Shown one piece after another: positions 1-5,795 of a stretch of 6,475 bases of DNA. Location: the NCBI GenBank assembly GCA_964654535.1, contig CAZZIZ010000193.1, positions 1-6,475 on the forward strand, read 5' to 3'. The notes below the pieces were generated by a model. The model ran no database searches. It was given only the letters and a program-made list of their open reading frames with translations, and was not told the origin of the DNA. The translations under genes and the position numbers were made by a program. Source of the stretch: CAZZIZ01 sp964654535 (lineage in GTDB: Bacteria > Bacteroidota > Bacteroidia > Chitinophagales > UBA2359). Each line of letters starts with the position of its first letter. Position 1 is the first letter of the stretch.

Positions 1-30
1 TACATTCAGCGCGCAGCTGCTAGTATGTAG
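1..30 (+). CDS. 3' end of an upstream gene (partial, frame uncertain)
   Basis: The window probably opens inside the last codons of a plus-strand gene, because a strong intrinsic terminator follows at 61-92. Frame 1 reads YIQRAAASM and stops with TAG at 28-30. Frame 2 stops with TAG at 38-40 and frame 3 at 21-23, so the frame is not proven. The frame-1 residues would suit an amphipathic helix, but nine residues are too few to name a family. The product is unknown. Confidence 0.25.
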   Translation, partial: YIQRAAASM

Positions 31-60
31 TTTGCATTAGCATAAAACGAAATTACGAGA

Positions 61-92
61 GACCGCATCTTTTTTAAGATGCGGTCTTTTTT
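61..92 (+). terminator. Rho-independent terminator
   Basis: A perfect 11-bp stem (GACCGCATCTT at 61-71 paired with AAGATGCGGTC at 76-86) has a TTTT loop and is followed at once by six T (87-92). This is a textbook plus-strand intrinsic terminator. It most likely ends the transcript of the gene lying to the left of the window, and it isolates that gene from ribH. Confidence 0.9.
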
Positions 93-104
93 GATCATGC
101 TTTT

Positions 105-313
105 CATGATTTTCGGGATGCCCAGGATGAATCATGATTTTCAGGATTTTCGGGATGCCCAGGATAGGAATCATGATTTTCGAGATTGTCAGGATAGGTT
201 CTTTCGTTTTAAACTTTCGTTTAGAGGTTCGTGTCCCCACGTTCCACGGGTGCGATAGACTTAACGTCCATTGCCCTTTTGTCTGAATCAGGATTTTCAG
301 GATTGTAGGATTT
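105..313. repeat. Degenerate direct repeats of the ATCATGATTTTCAGGAT type
   Basis: Short related units recur here. A 21-bp block beginning GATTTTCGGGATG and ending CCCAGGAT is exact at 108-128 and 145-165, 37 bp apart. GAATCATGATTTT is exact at 129-141 and 168-180. The 20 bases at 129-148 recur at 285-304 with one mismatch. Bases 200-280 lie between the repeat groups and show nothing I can name. A minus-strand open frame crosses the block, but its protein is low-complexity (repeated HPENHEKHD and ILKIL-like strings) and has the look of translated repeats. I recall similar tracts in intergenic DNA of Bacteroidota but cannot confirm a named family here. Confidence 0.7.
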
Positions 314-319
314 ACTTGA

Positions 320-360
320 TTTATGTGTGTTGTTGGTCGCAGACCAACAATACACATAAA
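320..360. repeat. Long hairpin, 19-bp stem with GCA loop
   Basis: Bases 320-338 pair with 342-360 over 19 positions, with a single G-T (G-U in RNA) pair at 329/351 and a three-base GCA loop (339-341). There is no T-run after the stem on the plus strand, and none outside it on the minus strand, so it is not a canonical terminator. The inner part of the stem (TGTTGGTC / GACCAACA) recurs in the apex of the hairpin at 695-756, which suggests a shared repeat origin. Confidence 0.75.
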
Positions 361-365
361 AAGAG

Positions 366-550
366 CATGTCATTCTGAGTCCTGTCTCTGTGCCGAAGGC
401 AGAGACAAGTAGCGAGGAATCCTTCCCAACTAGAACATAAAAGCGAGCGAAGCGAGATACGAAAGAAACATGCGTTTTTGTTGTTTCCTCTCCGTTGCAT
501 CGCTACGCTCGCCTTGAGACCGCAGGATTTCTCGACAAGCTCGAAATGAC
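366..550. repeat. Inverted-repeat element with GTCATTyyGAG ends
   Basis: The left end GTCATTCTGAG (369-379) and the right end CTCGAAATGAC (540-550) are inverted copies differing by a two-base swap. Inside them, GAGGAATCCTT (left) and AGGATTTCTCG (right) are also inverted relatives. A second nested pair is GCGAGCGAAGCGA (443-455) and TCGCTACGCTCGC (500-512), with one mismatch. The left half carries an extra small hairpin (383-389 with 401-407). I recall strings of this type as widespread intergenic repeats in Bacteroidota. No protein is encoded, so it would be non-autonomous if mobile. Confidence 0.6.
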
Positions 551-573
551 TTTTAAGTGTTTCGATTGGAAGA

Positions 574-764
574 CGCGTGAGGGATAGAGGGGTTTGTCTA
601 AGCTCCTGTTGTTTTCGAACACAAACACTTAGCTCGCAGAGCTAGAGGTGTTTTGCGTGAAGAAAACAGAACAGAGCGAGCCCCGAAAGCCCGACCGCAA
701 ATCTCCCTGTCCCTTGTTGGTCCCCTGACCAACAAGTCGGACAGGGAGATTTGCGGGCACGCCC
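574..764 (-). repeat. Two-hairpin modular repeat element, copy 1
   Basis: Read on the minus strand, this begins GGGCGTGCCC (764-755), forms hairpin I, passes TCGGGCT (694-688), forms a long imperfect hairpin II, and ends CTATCCCTCACGCG (587-574). Hairpin I is striking: 18 bp (695-712 with 739-756) plus 10 bp (713-722 with 727-736), separated by a two-base bulge, with a four-base loop. Hairpin II folds 601-635 onto 639-677 with several interruptions and a GCA loop at 636-638; its apex is TAGCTC / GAGCTA. The same blocks in the same order occur at 3393-3578 in the opposite orientation. No open frame here looks protein-coding. It may be a repeat element, a structured RNA, or both. Confidence 0.75.
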
Positions 765-889
765 ATTATTCAAAACTCTATTTCATTCTCAAATCAAATC
801 CTCCCCCGGCCCCTCCCTCAAGAAGGATGGGAGTCTATCAAAAATACCCTTCACAATAAGTACCTTAGCAAAAACGTAGGAAAAAATAA
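765..889 (+). other. ribH upstream leader, no clear promoter or riboswitch
   Basis: This is the gap between the repeat element and the ribH start. TACCTTAG at 861-868 matches the Bacteroidota -7 consensus TAnnTTTG at all but one position, but no TTG sits at the expected -33 distance, so a promoter here is weakly supported. GTAGG at 876-880 is the only Shine-Dalgarno-like string, nine bases before the ATG. I see none of the conserved blocks of an FMN riboswitch. Confidence 0.3.
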
Positions 890-1405
890 ATGGCAACTTC
901 ATTAAAAAATCTCTCCGACTACAATGCGGAGGAAATTCCCAAGGCGGATCATATGAAAATCGGTATCGTAGTGGCGGACTATAACAGCGACATAACCTTC
1001 GAGTTGTTGAAAGGCGCGGCGGATACGCTGGAGGAGCACGGGGTGAAACCGGAAAACATAAATGTGGCGCACGTGCCCGGCGCATACGAGCTGCCTTTTG
1101 GTTCGCAATGTATGTTTGAGCAGCATTCGCCCGATGCGGTAATCAATTTGGGTTGCGTTATAACTGGCGAAACCAAACACGACGAGTACATAAACCGCTC
1201 GGTTTCTGGCGCGCTGATGCAGCTGGGTTTGTTTTACAAACGTCCGGTGGTATTCGGATTGCTCACGCCAATGACACACGAGCAAGCCGTAGATCGCGCG
1301 GGTGGAAAGCACGGAAACAAAGGTGTGGAAGCTGCGATAACGGCGATTAAAATGGTGCACTTAAAAGAACAGGGCAAACCAAAAAGCGGGGTCGGTTTTA
1401 AGTAA
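890..1405 (+). CDS. ribH: 6,7-dimethyl-8-ribityllumazine synthase
   Basis: RibH catalyses the penultimate step of riboflavin synthesis. It condenses 5-amino-6-ribitylamino-uracil with 3,4-dihydroxy-2-butanone 4-phosphate to give lumazine, in the cytoplasm and usually as pentamers or 60-mer shells. The 171-residue protein carries the family signatures: VPGAYELP at 62-69, GCVITGETKHDEYI at 88-101 with the presumed catalytic His97, FGLLT at 122-126, and EQAVDRAGGKHGNKGVEAA at 131-149 with the phosphate-binding Arg136. The length is slightly above the usual 150-160 because of an N-terminal extension of about 20 residues before the first beta strand (KIGIVVADYN, 23-32). The ATG at 890 gives this full form; Met22 would trim the extension and cannot be excluded. 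Its stop overlaps the start of the MBL gene (TAATG), so the two are probably translationally coupled. No other rib gene is visible. Confidence 0.97.
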   Translation: MATSLKNLSDYNAEEIPKADHMKIGIVVADYNSDITFELLKGAADTLEEHGVKPENINVAHVPGAYELPFGSQCMFEQHSPDAVINLGCVITGETKHDEYINRSVSGALMQLGLFYKRPVVFGLLTPMTHEQAVDRAGGKHGNKGVEAAITAIKMVHLKEQGKPKSGVGFK

Positions 1406-2259
1406 TGAAACTCAGTGTAGTAAATACCGAGTTGTTCAAACTCGATGGTGGCGCTATGTTTGGCGTGGTGCCCAAGGTCTTGTGGTCGAAACTAAACCCA
1501 GCTGACGAGAAAAATCTCTGTACTTGGGCGATGCGTTGTTTACTAGTAGAAAGCGGCGATCGCAAAATGCTGATCGACTGCGGAATTGGCGACAAGCAAT
1601 CGGAAAAGTTTTTTAGTCATTACTATTTGGCGGGGCCGCATACGTTGCAGAAATCTCTGGCAGCGTTGGGTGTTGCGCCGGGCGAGATTACGGATGTCTT
1701 GTTGACGCATTTACATTTTGATCACGTGGGTGGCGCGGTGCATAAAAGTGCCGACGGAACTTTGACGCCCGCTTTTCCGAACGCAACTTACTACAGCAAT
1801 CGCAAGCACTGGGACTGGGCCAGTAATCCGAACGCACGGGAGCGCGCTTCGTTTTTAAAAGAGAATTTTATTCCGCTTGAAGAAGCTGGTCTTATGAAAT
1901 TTGTCGAAGAGTGGGAAGAGATAATGCCCGGCGTTTCTTGTAAGTTCAGTTACGGCCATACCGAGGCGATGATGATTCCGCACATTAAAGTAGGGGAGCA
2001 GACCTTGGTTTATTGCGCGGACCTTTTTCCCTCGCCACATCACGTACCACTGCCTTACATTATGGGTTACGATATTCGCCCGATGGTAACGCTGCAAGAA
2101 AAGTTGGACTACCTGCCAAAGGCACACGCCGAGAATTTTACTTTCTTTTTCGAGCACGATCCGACGATTGAGTGCGGTCGATTGACCAAAGATGAAAAGG
2201 GGCGCATAAAGATTGGCGAGACCTTTAGTTTGGAGGAGTTTAATAAGAGTCTTAGCTGA
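1405..2259 (+). CDS. MBL-fold metallo-hydrolase, lactonase-like
   Basis: This 284-residue protein is a metallo-beta-lactamase-fold hydrolase. The dinuclear metal site is complete: THLHFDHVGG at 101-110 supplies His102, His104, Asp106 and His107; GHT supplies His185; CADLF supplies the bridging Asp206; and FEHD supplies His251. The single-domain layout, size and metal-ligand spacing resemble the branch containing N-acyl-homoserine lactonases and OPHC2-like phosphotriesterases. The substrate cannot be told from sequence, and glyoxalase-II-like or other ester or lactone hydrolysis is also possible. No signal peptide is seen, so it is expected to be cytoplasmic. The ATG shares its A with the ribH stop codon (TAATG), which sets the start and implies coupling to ribH. 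Whether it has a role near riboflavin metabolism or is only a transcriptional neighbour is unknown. Confidence 0.9.
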   Translation: MKLSVVNTELFKLDGGAMFGVVPKVLWSKLNPADEKNLCTWAMRCLLVESGDRKMLIDCGIGDKQSEKFFSHYYLAGPHTLQKSLAALGVAPGEITDVLLTHLHFDHVGGAVHKSADGTLTPAFPNATYYSNRKHWDWASNPNARERASFLKENFIPLEEAGLMKFVEEWEEIMPGVSCKFSYGHTEAMMIPHIKVGEQTLVYCADLFPSPHHVPLPYIMGYDIRPMVTLQEKLDYLPKAHAENFTFFFEHDPTIECGRLTKDEKGRIKIGETFSLEEFNKSLS

Positions 2260-2351
2260 GCGGCCCTTCACAATTCACACCTGCACATACATAGCTGGTG
2301 TTTTGCATCTAAAATATCAAGCTTTCTACAGGATTCTGGAACCAGATTTGT

Positions 2352-2359
2352 TACATTTA
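2352..2359 (+). promoter_or_regulatory. Possible -7 promoter element for the HTH-PRTase gene
   Basis: TACATTTA matches the Bacteroidota -7 consensus TAnnTTTG except for its last base. It lies just before the palindrome at 2362-2395, so transcription would start near or inside that palindrome. No convincing TTG -33 element is present at 19-21 bp upstream. This is a weak prediction. Confidence 0.25.
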
Positions 2360-2361
2360 TT

Positions 2362-2395
2362 GTTTACAGTTTACAGTAAACTGTAAACTGTAAAC
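2362..2395. promoter_or_regulatory. Palindrome of 7-bp units, candidate operator
   Basis: GTTTACAGTTTACAG (2362-2376) and its exact reverse complement CTGTAAACTGTAAAC (2381-2395) flank TAAA. In a second register, 13 bases (2362-2374) mirror 2376-2388 around one central base. The arms are built from tandem GTTTACA / TGTAAAC units. The site ends eight bases before the ATG of a winged-helix protein, which fits an autoregulatory operator. Five T follow the right arm, so an AT-rich intrinsic terminator for the ribH-MBL transcript, or an attenuator, is the main alternative. It could also be a dispersed repeat. Confidence 0.65.
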
Positions 2396-2403
2396 TTTTT
2401 GGA

Positions 2404-3384
2404 ATGAAAACCCGTGATAGACTGATAAAACTTCTTGAAAATCAGGCAGATATGTCTGTTAAGGAAATCAGTCAGCGCCTGGGTGTATCGAGACAATTAT
2501 TGCATCGGGTGGTCAAAAAGCTCTTGGAAGAGGGCTTGCTCATTAAACTGGGCAAAGCACCAAAAGTGTATTACCGCTTGGCTCAAAAAAAGGTTTCAGA
2601 ATCTTTGCCTGATGACTGGTCCGCCGAAGAATCACATTTTCTAGAACGCAAATTTATCGAGGTCAGTCCAGTCGGTGAGTTGCTTACTGGTTTGGATGCA
2701 TTTCAATATTGGTGTGAAAAAAGAAAACAGCCTCTGCGGAAGACTTTTGCCGAGTACGTGAAAACAAATGAAAAGTATGAAGCTTATCGAAATCAGATTG
2801 GACTTATTTCTGGATTGAAAAAATTACAGAACACTGCTGGATTTAGTTCGATCGAGTTGGATGAAGTCTACTATATAGACTTTTATGCCATTGAGCGATT
2901 TGGTAAAACAGTTCTAGGTAAGCTCATTCATTTTGCGAAACAAACTCAGAGCCGTCAGTTGTCTGATAGAATAATCGCACAAATGCTTAAACCATTGAAG
3001 GAAGTACTGAAAAAGCATAAAATAAATGCCGTGGGCTTTATCCCGCCTACTATTCAGCGGCAATTTCAGTTTATGAATTACCTCGAAGCTACTTTGCCTA
3101 TAAAGGAACCGTTGATTAAAGTAGAAAAAGTAAGTGGAGAGATAAGGGTTCCGCAGAAAGCATTGAATAAGATTGAAGATCGTATTGCCAATGCAGATGC
3201 TTCCTTGTTGCCCGTCTTGAGTAAAAGCTATAGTCGGGTTTTGCTCATTGACGATGCAGTGGGCTCTGGTGCAACGCTCAATGAGACCGCTAGAAAACTC
3301 AAGCGTTCTGGTAAAGTAAAAACAGTTGTAGGGTTGGCGATTACGGGGAGTTATAAGGGTTTTGAAGTGATTTCCGAAGCGTGA
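2404..3384 (+). CDS. Winged-helix regulator fused to a ComF-like phosphoribosyltransferase domain
   Basis: This 326-residue soluble protein joins an N-terminal winged helix-turn-helix to a C-terminal PRTase-type domain. Residues 4-59 form the DNA-binding part, with the helix-turn-helix near 17-37 (VKEISQRLGVSRQLLHRVV) and a wing up to KVYYRL. The region 70-200 is helical and unassigned. From about 207 (INAVGFIPPT) the protein resembles ComF-type PRTases, and VLLIDDAVGSGAT at 279-291 is the PRPP-binding loop with its two acidic residues. By analogy with PurR of Bacillus, which also combines a winged helix with a PRTase domain, the domain may sense PRPP or a nucleotide rather than catalyse, but this is inference. 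The ATG at 2404 directly follows GGA and has no spaced Shine-Dalgarno. The gene stands alone behind the palindrome at 2362-2395, and the repeat element begins nine bases after its stop codon begins to be cleared, at 3393. The true target and ligand are unknown. Confidence 0.8.
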   Translation: MKTRDRLIKLLENQADMSVKEISQRLGVSRQLLHRVVKKLLEEGLLIKLGKAPKVYYRLAQKKVSESLPDDWSAEESHFLERKFIEVSPVGELLTGLDAFQYWCEKRKQPLRKTFAEYVKTNEKYEAYRNQIGLISGLKKLQNTAGFSSIELDEVYYIDFYAIERFGKTVLGKLIHFAKQTQSRQLSDRIIAQMLKPLKEVLKKHKINAVGFIPPTIQRQFQFMNYLEATLPIKEPLIKVEKVSGEIRVPQKALNKIEDRIANADASLLPVLSKSYSRVLLIDDAVGSGATLNETARKLKRSGKVKTVVGLAITGSYKGFEVISEA

Positions 3385-3392
3385 TTTGTTTT

Positions 3393-3578
3393 GGGCGTGC
3401 CCCTACTTCAATCTTGCTGCGCAAAAGAAGTAGGGTCGGGCTATCCGGTACTCCGCTTCGCTTCGGTCTCTTTCTTGTTTCGCCAAAGTAAATCCTTCTA
3501 CCGCTAAGGCGGTAAGTCTTTACTGGCTCAACAAAAGAGACTGCTCCCTGCGGTCGCATCCCTACTATCCCTCACGCG
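3393..3578 (+). repeat. Two-hairpin modular repeat element, copy 2
   Basis: The order is GGGCGTGCCC (3393-3402), hairpin I, TCGGGCT (3436-3442), hairpin II, and CTATCCCTCACGCG (3565-3578). Hairpin I pairs CCCTACTTC (3401-3409) with GAAGTAGGG (3427-3435) and has an inner TTGC/GCAA stem (3414-3417 with 3421-3424). Hairpin II pairs GTCTCTTT (3466-3473) with AAAGAGAC (3534-3541), then GCC/GGC (3482-3484 with 3525-3527), AGTAAA/TTTACT (3487-3492 with 3519-3524), and an apical TACCGC/GCGGTA (3499-3504 with 3509-3514). It fills nearly the whole 230-bp gap between the HTH-PRTase stop and the subtilase start. Any subtilase promoter must lie inside it or upstream of it. The opposite-strand relative is at 574-764. 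Confidence 0.8.
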
Positions 3579-3614
3579 GCATTCTAAAAAAGAGAAACAT
3601 TGTATATTGGGATT

Positions 3615-5786
3615 ATGAAGTTTTTACTCGTTCTCCTTTTCGGCTTGTTTCCAAATGATAGCTATGTCGAGATTTCCAATCACGATCGACTGGCGCTGAA
3701 CAGAATTCACATTGCCTTAAAGCAAAGTCAGGGACGAGTAACGGCGGAGCTCGAAAAAACTTATCCTATACATAAGTTTCAAGGAGTGCATTGTTTGTCT
3801 TTCATCGCGGAAGCAGACAGCGACTTCAGCGAATCTGATCTACGCGCGCTGGGTATACGCGTCGGATCGCGGGTTGGGAATATTGTCAGCATAAAATATC
3901 CGCTCAGTGAATTGATGCATATAAAGAGTATCCCGGGTTTAAAGAAACTGCAACTCTCAGGTAAAATGTCGCCCGACTTAAGTCAGGTACTCAGCGATGT
4001 GCGCGCCGACCGTGCACACCAGGGCTTGTTTATGCCGCAGCCTTACACCGGTAAAGATGTTTTAATCGGCGTAACCGATTGGGGATTCGATTACAGCTCG
4101 CCTATGTTCTTTGATCGCGACTTAGAAGAAACGCGCATCTTGGCCGCTTGGGATCAGTTTAGAAACGACAGCGATAATCCCAACGCGGACTTGTTTCCCG
4201 AAGGCTTTTTCTACGGAACCGAATTTGATACGCCAGAAGAGTTGATGCTCGCTGGCTCCGATACGTCCAACATTTATTCCTACTCCACGCACGGTACACA
4301 CGTTGCGGGTATTGCGGGCGGCAGTGGCGCTGGCACAGAACATAAAGGGATGGCCATTGATGCGCAATTTTTGTTCGCCACTTTCTTGGCCGACGAGGGT
4401 GCGGTCCTGGATGCTTGGGAGTGGATGTATCAAAAGTCCTTGCAAGAAGACAAGCGCTTGGTGGTAAATATGAGTTGGGGTTTGTACTGGACCGGAGAGC
4501 TGGACGGTACTTCCTTGTTGAGTCAGGCGATTGATAATTATTCTGAGCTCGGCGTGCTCTTTGTAAGTTCCGCCGGCAACAATGGCGATGAGAACTTTCA
4601 CATTAAAAAAGATTTCGCTGCGGATAGTATTTATTCGCGCATTGCATTTGGCGCTAGTGTCAATATTCCAGAATGGGTCGGGCAAGAAATTATTGCCTGG
4701 GGCGTGGAAGAAGGAAAAGCTTTTAGGGCTGGATTTAATATTCACAGCACGTCTAACGACTCTTTGCTTTACGAAAGTCCTTGGTGGGCTTCGGATCAAA
4801 CGGATATGACGATGAGTACGGTTGACTTTGACGGAGGGAGTTTTACTTATTCGATTTCCTTTTCGGACAACGAAAAGCACTCAATGCACTTTGAAGCCCT
4901 GCGTCCTGACGGCCCTTATTATGTGGTACTAAAAGCGACCGCCGAAGAAACGACCATGCACTTCTGGAACGTAGCTTTTCGCTACGACCGGGTGGGCAAT
5001 TGGGGTTTGCCTTTTATAGGAAGTTTTAACCTGGGTTACTTTGGAGGTGATAGAGAATACGGCATCGGAGCACCAGCCTGTACAAATTCTGTGATTGCTG
5101 TAGCGGCTTACCGCGCACAATGGGAAAACAATGCAGGAATTTTGCAAGGTGGAACGCCTGCCCCCTTCACGAGCATCGGCCCGCGCGTAGACGAAACAAT
5201 GAAACCAGACATAGCCGCCCCCGGCGTGAATGTCATTTCTTCTATTTCCTCTTTTACCGACGCCAACTTTAGTCAAACAGAATCGGTCGCTTTCGAAGAC
5301 CGCGAATATCCTTTTGCACCATTGAGTGGAACCTCGATGTCTTCGCCCGTAGTGGCCGGCATTGCCGCCATACTCTGGGAAGTCAATCCCTACATTTCTC
5401 CCGCGCAGATAAAGGAGATAATTATGACCACTGCTCGCGAAGATGACTTTACAGATGAGATTCCTACCGAAGGTGATGTCCTCTGGGGACAGGGAAAGAT
5501 TGATTGCTACGATGCTATTTTGGCTGCCTTGATTGCGAGTGGGGTGGAGGATGTTACAACCGAAGTTTCTTGGAACGTTTTTCCCAATCCTACTTCGGAT
5601 TATTTACGTATTGATGGGCTCAATGGGGAGGTTTCTTCCGTGCAAGTTATAGATATGCTGGGGAGTATGCGTTCGGTTTTCAGTTCTGTTGATGAGGTTT
5701 ATGTTTCTGATTTGCAAGCGGGGACTTATTTCTTGCGCTTAGTGGTAGACGGTAGAGTTGAGATGGGGCGGTTTGTGGTTAGGTGA
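3615..5786 (+). CDS. Secreted S8 subtilisin-like serine protease with type IX sorting domain
   Basis: This 723-residue protein is an exported subtilase. Numbering from the ATG at 3615, residues 2-12 form a short basic-hydrophobic signal segment (KFLLVLLFGLF). Residues 25-120 look like an inhibitory propeptide. The catalytic domain has Asp155 in VTDWGFD, His226 in STHGTHVAG, oxyanion Asn322 in SSAGNNGD, and Ser574 in SGTSMSSP, so the triad is complete. Asn322 and Ser574 are 252 residues apart, against 66 in subtilisin, so a beta-rich insert of roughly 185 residues (about 335-485) sits in the fold. The C terminus from about 650 (WNVFPNPTSDYLRI to GRFVVR) is a Por-type sorting domain, which predicts passage through the type IX secretion system with removal of the tail. 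A TTG at 3600 would add five residues, but the ATG puts Lys at position 2 before the hydrophobic core and is preferred. The substrate is unknown. Confidence 0.93.
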   Translation: MKFLLVLLFGLFPNDSYVEISNHDRLALNRIHIALKQSQGRVTAELEKTYPIHKFQGVHCLSFIAEADSDFSESDLRALGIRVGSRVGNIVSIKYPLSELMHIKSIPGLKKLQLSGKMSPDLSQVLSDVRADRAHQGLFMPQPYTGKDVLIGVTDWGFDYSSPMFFDRDLEETRILAAWDQFRNDSDNPNADLFPEGFFYGTEFDTPEELMLAGSDTSNIYSYSTHGTHVAGIAGGSGAGTEHKGMAIDAQFLFATFLADEGAVLDAWEWMYQKSLQEDKRLVVNMSWGLYWTGELDGTSLLSQAIDNYSELGVLFVSSAGNNGDENFHIKKDFAADSIYSRIAFGASVNIPEWVGQEIIAWGVEEGKAFRAGFNIHSTSNDSLLYESPWWASDQTDMTMSTVDFDGGSFTYSISFSDNEKHSMHFEALRPDGPYYVVLKATAEETTMHFWNVAFRYDRVGNWGLPFIGSFNLGYFGGDREYGIGAPACTNSVIAVAAYRAQWENNAGILQGGTPAPFTSIGPRVDETMKPDIAAPGVNVISSISSFTDANFSQTESVAFEDREYPFAPLSGTSMSSPVVAGIAAILWEVNPYISPAQIKEIIMTTAREDDFTDEIPTEGDVLWGQGKIDCYDAILAALIASGVEDVTTEVSWNVFPNPTSDYLRIDGLNGEVSSVQVIDMLGSMRSVFSSVDEVYVSDLQAGTYFLRLVVDGRVEMGRFVVR

Positions 5787-5795
5787 TTTTTTAGA

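Noticed and set aside
108..180. Possible CRISPR array
   Set aside because: Repeats are few, interleaved and degenerate, with no uniform spacers and no cas genes in the window.
37..357. 106-codon minus-strand open frame
   Set aside because: It lies across the direct repeats and the 320-360 hairpin; the protein is low-complexity and repeat-derived, and the frame covers the complement of a strong terminator.
320..360. Intrinsic terminator at the 19-bp hairpin
   Set aside because: There is no T-run after the stem on the plus strand, and T residues on the minus strand lie within the stem rather than after it.
653..859. 68-codon plus-strand open frame
   Set aside because: It runs through the 28-bp hairpin of the modular element and has no recognisable domain or ribosome binding site.
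765..889. FMN riboswitch before ribH
   Set aside because: None of the conserved FMN aptamer blocks is present in the leader.
902..1360. 152-codon minus-strand open frame opposite ribH
   Set aside because: The plus strand encodes unmistakable RibH motifs over the same bases.
3600..3614. TTG start for the subtilase
   Set aside because: The ATG at 3615 is in frame and gives a more normal signal peptide with Lys at position 2.
4122..4880. 252-codon minus-strand open frame
   Set aside because: It lies fully within the subtilase catalytic domain, whose frame has intact motifs; it is an antisense shadow.
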